DNA from: Bactericera cockerelli
Taxonomy: Eukaryota > Arthropoda > Insecta > Hemiptera > Triozidae
Reading direction: 5' to 3'
NCBI GenBank assembly: GCA_024516035.1
Contig: CM044967.1
Span: 8,869,413 to 8,933,412, forward strand
DNA length: 64,000 nucleotides
Positions 33,101 to 42,899 of this stretch are shown piece by piece. The position numbers and the translations under genes were made by a program. Positions within the stretch are counted from its first letter, which is position 1. Every line of letters begins with the position of its first letter. The notes beneath the pieces were generated by a model that worked only from the letters and a program-made list of their open reading frames with translations, did not search any database and had not been told where the DNA came from.

Positions 33101-33182
33101 GAAGACATTCAATAACTTGGACATAAAACCTGATTTTTCGTTAAACTACAACGATTTCACAGATTTTCTGAACCCTCAATAG
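30132..33182 (+). CDS. LINE B ORF2: endonuclease-reverse transcriptase
   Basis: The frame is open from about 29993, inside ORF1, but the first ATG is at 30132, 93 bases after the ORF1 stop. Residues numbered from 30117: an unstructured leader to ~75; an AP-type endonuclease (~78-310: 'LLYQNVRGLKTKTDQ', 'AITESWLSP', 'IILGDFNMPDF'); reverse transcriptase ('KPAGPDGILPGF', 'QHGFIKARSTVTNL', 'YTDVEKAFDRLNHD', 'SGVAQGSKISSLLF', catalytic 'LYADDFKIY' near 747); then 'VEYASLIWSPSQKNH'. It is full length for jockey/CR1-group ORF2 and has no internal stop. The long overlap of the open frames leaves reinitiation or frameshifting as options for its translation. Confidence 0.93.
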   Translation: MLNPESASHDSGLHQQNYCNVKNTPDNANHMSPTNDFNFKLIQNNSDPHSINNTSQPGLKVDLNTSTRISGDTIRLLYQNVRGLKTKTDQIYQNILSEDFDLIAITESWLSPDIHNNEIFDPRYNVFRQDRDPVKSNKKRGGGLIFASKSSHFLTTRITKWDISDEQCETMWLKTSYRGDSFYLALVYFIPPVTSSTIENFVNSMINITDIQGHKIIILGDFNMPDFIVQYEKVTPDNNTSIFIRLLSYFNLSHRNTVKNFYDKILDQCFDNFDSHYTSNLQNKTGIIQITRGNPLVKEDKHHPALELILGYKKISQEKHYQYLMTKFNFHKANLPMLKLELEKIQWDDLKYLDDPNNILDQIYTRLNNVFKDHIPLTSIPKIHKFPLWWSHTTKRNFNRKERLRKTKNKNIEQSNKYSELRRTVKKQIKTDYKTFIQNSVKQLKTDSKYFWKFIKQKKEPGKLKQYIYKDKIISSPKEISQAFAEHLQTSFAPDSCTYNIFNLPPSISSDFFSLPKVRESDILFQINQIEYKKPAGPDGILPGFIKKIPNGFVRPLMILFNRSLDKSVFPSKLKEAVVTPIPKKSSDKIEDQRPISNINAFAKIFEGIIYDTLSVFIFNHVSIHQHGFIKARSTVTNLVEFSHFIAENIERKQIDVLYTDVEKAFDRLNHDAILRKMNTLGFSRPSLSFFTSYLRDRKLKIGEVTITPNSGVAQGSKISSLLFIMTYDDIRNHIKYSHYSLYADDFKIYKAINSPEDCYLLQRDIDAVSDWLTTIGLNFHPLKCKQISYSTKEKRIASTYTINNQPVETTKSFKDLGVLYQSNFSFIPHIEQIATTAYRNLGMIIRYCKQIDDIDAIRVLYLSLVRSKVEYASLIWSPSQKNHSKTIENIQAKFARYLFKKVNNFYPTYPEQISYSLLIENLDLLKLEDRRELEKMKFLYKIINNNIDAPQILSKISFKVPRPGLRQRNLFFDIQNNIISPKSPITSSMKTFNNLDIKPDFSLNYNDFTDFLNPQ

Positions 33183-33397
33183 CAGAGCCTAATTCAAAAA
33201 TGAAATATCCGTTAATACATTTTAAATAGGTAATAGAATTTATCAATCTATTCATATTTACCTTTATGTACTTAATTATAAGAATTAGTTTTATGAAAAT
33301 TATTATCCTATTGTATCGATTAACGAAACCTATATGTATATTTATGCTAGTATTGTTACATTTAATTCCTTTATTATATGTAATGTTGCATATCTTA

Positions 33398-33432
<35 letters not shown>

Positions 33433-33511
33433 GTAATGTCTTTGGGTAGTTATAAAATAATTATGTACTTCTTAAAATTATACTAAACATTTTGTTTCTT
33501 TCCTTTTCCAG

Positions 33512-33983
33512 CAAAGTGCATGGATATGTATTTCGACCAAAATCAAGTCTTGGACCTTTTAATAAGTCGCCAGGATCTCCCCTTACAAAGGTAATGTCAA
33601 CACATATTGAGGGTTACCAAATTCACTAATTCCAAAAAGAGTAAAAACCACGTGCAATTATCTAGTAAAATTCCATTTTTTTCAAATGCCTATTTATCAG
33701 ACTAGGCCATAGTAACAATACAGTCATAGTGTTTATGTAATATTCATTATGAACGGAGCCTAGACTTTGGGTCTGGGCGTCCATATAATCCTCTCACCAC
33801 CGTGATACAGGTATCTTTGCCTCACGGACACGAAATTATTATTATAATATTCATTTTTATTTTTTTCAGAGTCCTACTACACCGACACCTACTGGTTCCA
33901 TTCCTAACCAAAGCAAGGGGCCCCCACCAACTTCAGAATTTGACTACCTGGTTCGCAGTGTTGTAGAACTAGGAATGGAATAG
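33512..33983 (+). pseudogene. Duplicate of the last two Smaug exons
   Basis: Exon copies 33512-33590 and 33870-33983 encode the same C-terminal residues as 19278-19356 and 20031-20144 and keep the splice sites and the TAG stop. No upstream Smaug exon lies between LINE B and these exons, so this copy cannot make the SAM domain. If it is a haplotype duplicate it is not a separate locus. Confidence 0.85.
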
Positions 33984-34765
33984 AAAACACTACATATAAA
34001 ATTTCCCTCATCTAAGTAAACGGTCGTGTACGAGTATTTTTTTTATTTTTATTTTTCTTTCCAAAAGTACATGCAATGGGCGATGTAATCTGTTTTCCGT
34101 ATGTTCATCCTTTATTTTTTACCTTGCGGGTAGAGTGATAAAATGCTTCTTAATACATTTAAACTGTACACAAAAAAATCAACAAATATTCACTTCACTC
34201 TTGGTTTCATCATATTTCTCAGTCATATTGATCCATAACATTGCTAGTCTTTAATTTATCTTTGGTTGGTATGTCAAAAAGTGCTGTGATACACAAAGTA
34301 TTTAAATACAGATTACACTGTTTAAAATAAAACTAAACTTTTTGACTAAAACTAGTCTATACTAAACTAAACTTTCAATTTGTCTTGAGCATGCAAACCA
34401 ACATCCAATGACATGTAATGGTATATAAATAAGTTTTATACCTATTGGATAAATAGCAATAATTATTTTGATTACAGTTACCATAGATTTTAAACATTTC
34501 TTGTTATAATTTTCTTTTTTACTTTTTGATTATATTTAACTCATCAATAAATCTTGGTGTCATTCTATTGTAGATTCTATGATCTTCTTGCAAAGTACTT
34601 GCTGTAGTAAAATTACTGCAAACTACAAATAATATATAATGACTCAAATAAAATTATATGTTCACCCTTTCTAAACATTTCTGTGTGCTCTTTAATATAT
34701 TTCAATTATTTCTACTTATTTATCAAATGTATATAAAAAATGCATTCTTTTTTTTTATTCATTTT

Positions 34766-35439
34766 ACTTCCGAGAAATTTCTAATATTATAAATCCGAAG
34801 TATTGTGTTCGTTTTTGTAAAAGAAAATAATATTTTTTTGCTCCGATTTCAATTTTTTCATATTTCTGGACGTTTCATAACGTCCTGAGCAACTTTGGTT
34901 TTGTGTACGTCTGTCGGTCCGTCGGTCTGTTAAAAATATTCCTTGTAACGCGCAAATCTCAGAAACTACTTAACGGATTTTGATGAAAATTTGCACACAT
35001 ATAGAAGACGTTCTGCAGATGGTCCCATTTTAAATTCAACAAATTCGTACAAGCGGTTCTGGGTGAAAGAGACCATGCGCCTGACCACTAGCTTTTTACT
35101 TAAACACTTATATCTCGTGAACGGTACACCCGATTTTGATAAAAAAAAAAAATTGTGTATATGCATATTATCGTTCTACGTAGGCTTTTTATTTTTTAAT
35201 TAATTATAATTTAACTGTGATATTTAAGAAAATCCGAAATTTTGGACAAAAAAGTCAAATAAAAAGGTCCGCGACTTATAGGAAAAACGGTACCTATTCT
35301 ACCATATCAAGCAAAATTTAAAGAAAATTGGTTTAGTGGTTTTGGAGATACAAGTGATTCAGTATGAACTCTCAAAATTGCCACGTGTATACAATGTGAA
35401 CCAATCATGAGGAAGTATTGTGTCCATAATCGGCAGTGT
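34766..35439 (+). repeat. Repeat family A, copy 3 (uninterrupted)
   Basis: From 'acttccgagaaatttc' to 'cataatcggcagtgt'. It corresponds to the interrupted copy 2 and shows the empty site for LINE A. 'gaagtattgtgt' occurs close to both ends of the unit. Confidence 0.85.
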
Positions 35440-35457
35440 ATTTTTTTCTTCTTCTTT

Positions 35458-35605
35458 ATATGGCTTCAATAGCATGGTCATGAACTGGGGATTTACCCTC
35501 CATTCGCTGGAAACTCACAAACTACTCTCACCCAGCCTGAATGGAACTAGTGGAAGTTGTTGACCTCATTAGTGATCTTATAAACTGGTTTGTTCAACTA
35601 GAATA
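35458..35605 (-). repeat. 5S-derived SINE, duplicate copy
   Basis: Same SINE as 27720-27868 within the duplicated segment. Confidence 0.6.
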
Positions 35606-35792
35606 CTTATACGGTACGCGGCTGGTTCACGCCTTTGCACACGTGAAGTAAAAATGGTGCACCCTTTGCAAGCACGATACTAAACTTGACGATAACAGGA
35701 AAACTGATTACAACTTTATACCTCAATCGTGCTGAACGTTTACTAAAGCAAGTAGAATTCAAGCCCATCATTATTATATTATGCTTTATTAG

Positions 35793-36856
35793 GTAAGAAA
35801 AAAATATATACAGTAAAATACAATGAAATTATAAAGAAAAACTAAATAGATTCAAGAAACAAACAAGAACAAAAAAGAGAATGAAGCTAATGTCCTACCT
35901 AAAGTGCAGGGTTATTGCCTGTGGTAATCTCTTTCACCCAACCCTTTTACAAAGCCTTTTACACGTTTACAGGAAGTAGAATTCACTCTCTCTCTAACTA
36001 CTAACTACGCTGAGTTGAGCGTGTGTAAAAGCAAGGCTTCCTGCAAGGTTATGTGTTATCTGGGATGTATGATGACTTGGCGAAGCGAGTGTAGGCCACT
36101 AGTTTAGAAATAAATAGGTATTCGTTATCCGCTACGTGTAATTATATTTTAGAGGCCTTGTGCTTCACCACAAAATTTGTGGGACAAATAAACATCAAAA
36201 CAAAAAACCGACCAGTGGGAAAAACAGGGATTTCGCTATTCTTTTTAACAGAGGAAAATTTCTATTGTAATTTCTCTTTGAGAAACCGAACTCTGATATA
36301 GCTGCATAGTATACTCCGCAACACCTTGTATAACATTATTGGTACACAGTATAACATTAGCGATTTATAATTATTTCTTTCACTAAAATTTATCCTATTA
36401 CAAATGTACGGTAATTTCTACTTAAAATAACAACATAATACCTATGTACGGTACTTTTCACTGATTCATACGATATTACTGCTCTCGTGTTTTTCGGGCT
36501 CTCCTCACTTTCCTGACCTGAATCCTCACTTCGTTCTTGTAACCTCCTTGGACCCAAGTTCCAGTACTTCTCCAGTTCCACTCCATTCCATTACTTCCAC
36601 TATCATGAAATTCATAAATTTGTAATAGAATTTAAAATAATCATTCCAATCATAATTTTCATTCTAAAAGTCAAATTTTATTGAATTAATCCCCTGTTTA
36701 ATGACTTATTTAATTATTTAACAACAAAAATAATCTGAAATCTTGCATAGATTTGATCCATTATTTAAAGTTCATCTCACACCACTGGCTCTTTCAAATT
36801 TAAACTAAAACCAGATATAATTCATCACTCCCTTGACTACAAGCTAATACTTTAAA
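35793..36856. other. Upstream of calcineurin B; no coding exon seen
   Basis: Likely contains the promoter and 5' UTR of the gene starting at 36857. No TATA box or initiator I can defend. The short minus-strand open frame at about 36390-36581 has no family resemblance. Confidence 0.4.
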
Positions 36857-39800
36857 ATGGTAAGTTCTTTTTCCTTTGAAATGTTGGTAAATTACTAAAA
36901 CAAGACCATGATGATGCCTTAATTATTATTAATTTATTCATAAGGTGTATGGTTCAAGATATAGATAAATGTTGGCTGTTTGTCTATGAGGTATGTAAAA
37001 TGAGTAGTGAGTACCTAGTGTGCAGTTACATGGATAATGACTTAATGAGTAAGAACCAGAGATGTATATTTTTTTAAGGATATGAAGAGAAAAATCTTTA
37101 GGAGCTCTTGCTTTAGTACAATTTTATTCATACATCAGTCAATGGTGGATACACTCTAGTGCTGTTTTTCCATACAACCCCATGTATTTGCTTGCAGACT
37201 AAATTCAACCTTTTGAATAAAAAGTTCCTGTCATTTTTGTGTCAATAGAAAACTCACAGTATGAGGAAAACTCAAAATTTAAATATTTTCCATTGAAAAA
37301 CTCATGTAAAATTTAACCAAAAGAGAAGCATTTTTTGTTGGTTGTATTTTTTTGTTTTGCAAATGGGCTTTTTTTTTAGTGATGAGTGAATTATCTCTTC
37401 ATAACAGTTATTTTGCTGCTGTTATTGATTTTGTTCATATCAAATAAGTACACTCAAATTTATTAGAAAAAAGACACACACATTAAGCTAAGAGCTTGAA
37501 ACAAGAATATTGTAGATAAAGTACTTTGAGTAGGTAAAAGATTTGTTTTAAATATTCCTATGACAAATGCTATATTTTTTTTTAATTTGCTCCATTGTAG
37601 AAACTTCAATACTTTTTCCAAAATAATTCATTCATTTTCATACATAATATGTCTACTCTTACTTACAGGGCAATGAAAACTCACTTCCAATGGAGCTTTG
37701 TGCTAACTGTAAGTATTTCAAGTTTTTATGAATTTGATTTTTTTTTTACTTAGTTATTTTGAAACATTAAAAAAAAAAATCATTACCTTTAAGAGGGTAC
37801 AAGGTACAAAACCTATTAAAAAAAGCATTTTCTTTTTAGTGGACACCATTCAACTTATAAGATTTTCAAAAGCAAGTTTTTTGAAAAGTCCTATTTTTGA
37901 ATGTCCTGAAACCCAACACCAACTGTACCACAAACTCTTAGGTGTATATGTAATTTTGATTGTTGATGTCATTATTTTCAGTTGATGCTGATGAAATAAG
38001 AAGGCTTGGCAAGCGATTCAGAAAATTAGATCTGGATAATTCTGGTGCTCTGAGTATAGATGAGTTCATGTCACTTCCTGAGCTTCAACAGAATCCATTG
38101 GTGCAGAGAGTGATAGACATATTTGATGAGGATGGCAATGGCGAAGTTGACTTCAAGGGTATGTATTATTAGTACATTCTTTATTACTGTAAAGACATTT
38201 AAAGATACACTGCCAATTATGGACACAATACTTCATCGTGATTGGTTCACATTGTACACACTTGGCAATTATGAGATTTTTTACTAAATCACTTGTATCT
38301 TCAAAACTTCTTAACCACTCTTTAAATTTTCATTTTTTCTACAAAAAATTCTCCAATATAATTTATGTGTACAATATTCAATGAAATCTATTCAGTAGTT
38401 TCTGTGATTTGTGTGTTACAAGGAATGTATTTAACATACCAAGAGACGGACATAAAACCAAAGTTGCTCAGGAGGTTATGAACTGTCCAGAATTATGAGA
38501 AAAAAATTGGAGCAAAGAAAAACTAATGGTAACAAGAAGTATACATTTACAAAAATGAAAACAATACTTCTGATTTCTAATATTAGAAATTTATTTTAAG
38601 TAATATAATGGTAACAAGAAAATATCAATTTGAATACAAGAGGATGATGCATAAAAAAAAGATAAATATATAATTAATTGATAAATCTGTTGAATCAATT
38701 TTGGATTTTATTTTTCAGAATTCATTCAGGGAGTATCTCAATTTAGTGTTAAGGGAGATAAAGAGTCAAAATTAAGATTTGCATTCAGAATCTATGACAT
38801 GGACAATGATGGGTTTATTTCAAATGGAGAGCTCTTCCAAGTAAGTAAACTGAGGAAATATTTCTAGCCATACTAGTCTTATCTATTTCAGAATTTATAT
38901 TACCACAATTAAACAGGGTGTATCTTAACTGATGTGCATTATTTAAGTTAGGTTTAAGGGGTCTAAAAGGTAGTCTCCATATAATTTGTCCTTACTACAT
39001 TTCTTTTATGAAAAAACATTTTTTTTTTTTAAATTTGGGTTAACCGTTGCTCTCAACTGCATGGTTGTAACACTATGAGGGTTTTACCCTCCATTTCCAG
39101 AAAACTCTCAATGAAACAGAAAAAAAGAAGATAATTAAAAAAAAAAATGTATTTTAATGATTGGTATGCTATGTACTTTGGCAATCAGCAAAAATGCTGA
39201 CAGCATCTTTGTTTTACTGTTTATAATAAATAAAACATTTGTTTCTCTCTGAAACCCACATTAACCTCACCCAGCCTGGGTTGGGCCAGAATGCCAGCAA
39301 CATGAAATCTTCACCTCACTGGACTTTGCTTGACTTTGGTGATCCTACGAGAACTGGTGCATTCAATGCACCATTGACGCTGCCCAAAAAAAATATATTT
39401 CATTTCTTCTTTTATAGATTCTGAGTCATAGAGAACTTTGTGACCCAATGTCTGCTGGGTTTATAATACAGGGTGGGGCAAAAGTCTGGAAACCCCTGAA
39501 TAACTTTCGAATGCCTTCTTCGGTAAACTTAAAATTTTGTATGGTAAACCAGGCTAATAAGACCTTCTTTTAGAGTGGGGTCGATTTTTGTTACCGGCCC
39601 CCATGTCGGGGCCAGGGGGGCCAACTTCATTTTTTTAAATACGAACCCCCACCTTGCGATACATTTTTGGAAAGGTCTTCAAATAAGAAATACATTGGTG
39701 CAAATTTTATTTTTTTAATATTTTTTGTTTGCAAATGGCGTCCAACTTTGTGTATGCAGTAAAGTCTGGAAACCCCTGAATATCTTTTGAAAGGGCTTTC

Positions 39801-40907
39801 TCAGTTAATTTAAAATTGTGCACGGTAAGTCGGGGTAATTAGACCTTTCCAAAAATGTATCGCAAGGTGGGGTTTCGTATTTAAAAAAATGAAGTTGACC
39901 TTCCTGGCCCCGACATGGGGGCCAGTGAAAAAAAATCGGACCAATTCTAATATAAGGTCTAATTACCAAGGATTACCGTACACAATTTTAAATTTACTGA
40001 GAAAGTCCTTTCGAAAGATATTCAGGGGTTTCCAGACTTTACTGCATACACAAAGTTGGATGCCATTTGCAAACAAAAAATATTAAAAAAATAAAATTTG
40101 CACCAATGTATTTCTTATTAGAAGACCTTTCCAAAAGTGTATCGCAAGGTGGGGGTTCGTATTTAAAAAAATGAAGTTGGCCCCCCTGGCCCCGACATGG
40201 GGGCCCGTAACAAAAATCGACCCCACTCTAAAAGAAGATCTTATTAGCCTGGTTTACCATACAAAATTTTAAGTTTACCGAAGAAGGCATTCGAAAGTTA
40301 TTCAGGGGTTTCCAGACTTTTGCCCCACCCTGTATAACACAAGATACACAATATAAAACATATGTCACAGGTGGTCCAACCTATATTTATCATATAATTT
40401 GATCACTGGAGATCTTTTAGTGGGTCATGTCATTACTAATAGCCTATAGCAGATGTAATGCTTATATATTTATATACCAAAAACCCTCATTTATAACCAG
40501 CTGGGTAGAGGACATTGGTTTTTTCTACAGATTATGTAAAGAATTATATGAGGATGTGATTTGTCATCATTCACAGAGATTTTTTTATGGGTTTGATGGC
40601 AAAGATTGCCTCAGACAATAATCACGTCCTTTGTCAATATTATTCTTGTCAATAAAGAGTTATTATTATAAAACATCAAAATTAGATTTTAGGAGGGGAC
40701 AAGAAAAGAGAGTTATTTTGTTTAGTGAATTATTATTTTATCCATATAAATGTAATGTTGTTTCTTTTCTCATTTCCAATCAAGGTTCTAAAAATGATGG
40801 TTGGCAATAACTTGAAAGACGCTCAGTTGCAGCAAATTGTTGATAAGACCATTCTGTTTGCTGACAAAGATGAAGATGGCAAGATCAATTTCGAAGAATT
40901 TTGTAGT
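36857..40907 (+). CDS. CanB: Calcineurin subunit B (regulatory subunit of protein phosphatase 2B)
   Basis: The Ca2+-sensing, membrane-anchored subunit that activates calcineurin A. Exons: 36857-36859 (only the ATG), 37669-37708, 37982-38158, 38719-38840, 40785-40907; all phases agree. The protein starts MGNENS, with the N-terminal glycine used for myristoylation. It has four EF-hand loops: [36 protein letters not shown] and [12 protein letters not shown]. '[18 protein letters not shown]' and '[10 protein letters not shown]' are near-invariant in the family. Coding is followed to FCS, at a weak donor (gttagt) at 40908. The usual short tail (a final exon of about 15 residues with 'IHKKMVVDV') was not found in the following 9 kb. 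Reading on instead gives a different tail that stops at 40955. Candidate exons at 41281 and 43735 are weak. Confidence 0.93.
38207..38606 (-). repeat. Repeat family A, degenerate copy in a calcineurin B intron
   Basis: Starts 'acactgccaattatggacac' (the 3' end of the family) and ends with 'tctaatattagaaattt'. The middle is deleted and the GACAGACC repeats are lost. Confidence 0.75.
39040..39373 (-). repeat. 5S-derived SINE, interrupted copy
   Basis: 3' part with 'gggttttaccctccatttcc'. 5' head with 'ttggtgatcctacgagaact' and 'gtgcattcaatgcac', matching the antisense of animal 5S rRNA. About 115 bp of unrelated AT-rich sequence splits the two parts. It lies in a calcineurin B intron. Confidence 0.6.
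39469..40332. mobile_element. Foldback element with nested inverted repeats, TA target site
   Basis: The outer ends are inverted copies ('cagggtggggcaaaagtctg' left, complement at the right), flanked by TA on both sides as in Tc1/mariner-type MITEs. The motif 'gtctggaaacccctgaata' occurs four times: at about 39484 and 39766 in + and at about 40020 and 40300 in -. An inner inverted-repeat unit (~39755-40050) sits inside the outer one, so almost the whole 864 bp can fold back. No transposase. Confidence 0.85.
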
Positions 40908-40955
40908 GTTAGTACTGCAAGTATTATAACCATGTTCCCTACATTCAACATCTAA

Positions 40956-42207
40956 TCCTTCATTATCATTCCATTTGTGATCGCCGCAAAAAAAATTCAC
41001 TAAGAGCCTGGAAATTTTTGTATATTGATTTTCAGATGGGCTCAAACTTATCTATGGTAACTTGTAGTTTTCTACTTTAATTAAGATTGATTTGTTTACT
41101 CTTTTAAAGGGGTGTGTTGGCCATGTCAGGTTTTTTAGAATGGGCACTGCCATCTTTAAAATCTCATCACATGATGCTATGTCATCAAATTTCTTGCAGC
41201 TTGCTCTCACGAGATACATGCACACGGTGGACAATCTCTCAATGAGTAACCAAACTAACTCAATAAATCTTTGTGTTTAGTTTATGAAGCTTGCTGGTGG
41301 CGGTGTCCAACTTCAACAACCACCACAGCCAAAAATTAATTTTACATAAATATTTTTGAGGAATGCAGATAAAATACTCAAATAGTTACTTCTAGTAGAA
41401 CTAAAGTTGGGACTTTACCGAGTGCAACATTTTGTTGTGCAACGCTGCGCTACGTTTCATGCTCCACTCTTTCTTTTGGATAGAATGAAATCGAACCCCA
41501 CTCACTTTTCAAAACTTTCCATTTAAAATTCGAGACGAAATGTTGCAATCAGTGGGATCCCGGCTTAAGATTTAACAGGACTAAATCAAGTTCATTCATG
41601 TTTTTTTCTCAATATCCATCATGTTTAATTTATTTTTTTGTTTGTTACCTATGTGCAATATTAAGTACAATAATTTGGTACAGTATTAGGTTTTGAGACT
41701 GCCTGTTCATTGTGTGTTAACACAGGTTTCCTTACTGTACTTTTATTTTTCAATAATTTTCTTGTTGTATTTTTTAAAAACAACAAATTAAAATAGTTTT
41801 GAAGATATGAGTTTTTCATTGCCTCTCTCTTTGGCTACAGTACTTACAGTGTGAAATGAGCAATTTAAAGTAATTTAATATCTCCTTCCTGTCTTTATCT
41901 TCCATTTTTAATTAAATACCAAGGAGGAGATAAAATGCAACAAGAAAAATATCAACAAAAAAAAAACCATTTACTTTTTGTTCTAGTAGATAAATGACCT
42001 TGGGCAAGACGATTAGAAACAAGGCAAAGGACTTAAGCACTTAAGAGGAGAATAATTTCCATATCTGTTGTTATTATGAAATGTTAAGTCATACACCATC
42101 AATAATTCCATGCTAGAAAAGAGACCGGAAATAATATATTTTAAGTCAAGGAAAGTTACCCAAAATGCAATATTTCAAATTAAGATATCATAATATGTTT
42201 ATAGTAT
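40956..42207. other. No exon confirmed
   Basis: Searched for the calcineurin B tail. 41281-41348 follows a 'tttgtgtttag' acceptor and would encode a non-homologous tail ending at a TAA. The rest is AT-rich with several AATAAA-like signals. Confidence 0.3.
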
Positions 42208-42405
42208 GTGCACTGCTAGTCACGTGGTTAACGCGCTAGTCTGGTAATCCAGGTAGCGTAGGGATCCGTTGTCTTGAATCCCACCCAGTGCATGAATTTT
42301 CCCTCATTTATTTGAGTTTGTGACCAAATAATAGTAGGACACTGAGGGTTAGGTGGTAGAAAGTGCTTTGAGCATTAACCTCGCCTAGTGGTTACCTTCG
42401 ACTAA
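42208..42405 (+). repeat. tRNA-derived SINE, family B
   Basis: Plus-strand copy beginning 'tgcactgctagtcacgtggt' with a B-box-like 'tgtcttgaatcccaccc', a body with 'agaaagtgctttgagcatta' and a tail near 42405. It directly precedes a MITE. Confidence 0.8.
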
Positions 42406-42418
42406 AGAGTGTTATTAC

Positions 42419-42574
42419 TAACACTTAGACGACCGGCATGGTTTTTCGTGAATTCTCTTGTGGGACCGGCGATAATACGGCTCTCCGACATTGTGTACCA
42501 CCGGTGGTACACCCGGTCCATTCCGTACGAACGTGCGTGTACCACCGGTGGTACACCCGGTCGTCTAAGTGTTA
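42419..42574. mobile_element. MITE family T with 18 bp perfect terminal inverted repeats
   Basis: Ends 'taacacttagacgaccgg' (42419-42436) and 'ccggtcgtctaagtgtta' (42557-42574). Internally 'gtaccaccggtggtac' occurs twice, each a perfect palindrome. High CpG content against an AT-rich background. The older copy at 8043-8203 has lost most CpGs. Confidence 0.88.
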
Positions 42575-42827
42575 ATATATGTATATACATAAAATTTATA
42601 TCAAATAGAAAAAATAATAATAAATTATTAAATCTTTGTGTTATTATGTCACAATTATTTTAGTGGGTAGTGCAGATTTATAGGATTTTTCGTTTCTTTG
42701 ATATTCTTGGGTATCATTTGCCCATAATTCCGCCACTGGTTCCTGCTCATATTAAAACTCACTTTCCTCGCGAGGAAAGGTTTGTGGTTTCATTACATCC
42801 AAGTACAGAGCAGAAATAATCCTGCCG

Positions 42828-42895
42828 TGCTGGGGATTGAACCAAGGTCAACATTCGTGCAAGGCTAATGTGCTACCCATTTGGCCACGGTGACA
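42828..42895 (-). repeat. tRNA-like SINE head, family D
   Basis: On the minus strand: A-box-like 'TGGCCAAATGGGTAGCAC' and B-box-like 'GGTTCAATCCCCAGC'. The related head at 51850-51925 shares 'GTGGCCAA' and 'GAATCCCAG'-type boxes. Confidence 0.6.
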
Positions 42896-42899
42896 GCAA

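Larger units (their letters stand above)
28249..33429 (+). mobile_element. Two-ORF non-LTR retrotransposon (LINE B), nearly intact
   Basis: Plus-strand LINE whose 5' end is lost in the gap. It has a zinc-finger/esterase-like ORF1, an endonuclease-RT ORF2, a short 3' UTR and a poly(A) tract at about 33400-33429. The tail is joined directly to Smaug intron sequence equivalent to 19191. Both ORFs are uninterrupted, so the insertion is young. Confidence 0.9.
33430..35792 (+). repeat. Second copy of the Smaug 3' end and flank
   Basis: Colinear with 19191-21440 and then 27652-28054, lacking the MITE at 19491-19882, LINE A and the endonuclease-RT element. The two coding exons are identical base for base, with small differences only in the introns and 3' UTR. 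The left edge is the LINE B poly(A), the right edge is where 28055 diverges. Together with the nearby 100-N gap this is what an unmerged second haplotype would look like. A true partial segmental duplication is the alternative. Confidence 0.9.

Noticed and set aside
33512..33983. A second Smaug gene
   Set aside because: Only the last two exons are present, identical to the first copy, next to an assembly gap. More likely a haplotype duplicate or a partial duplication.
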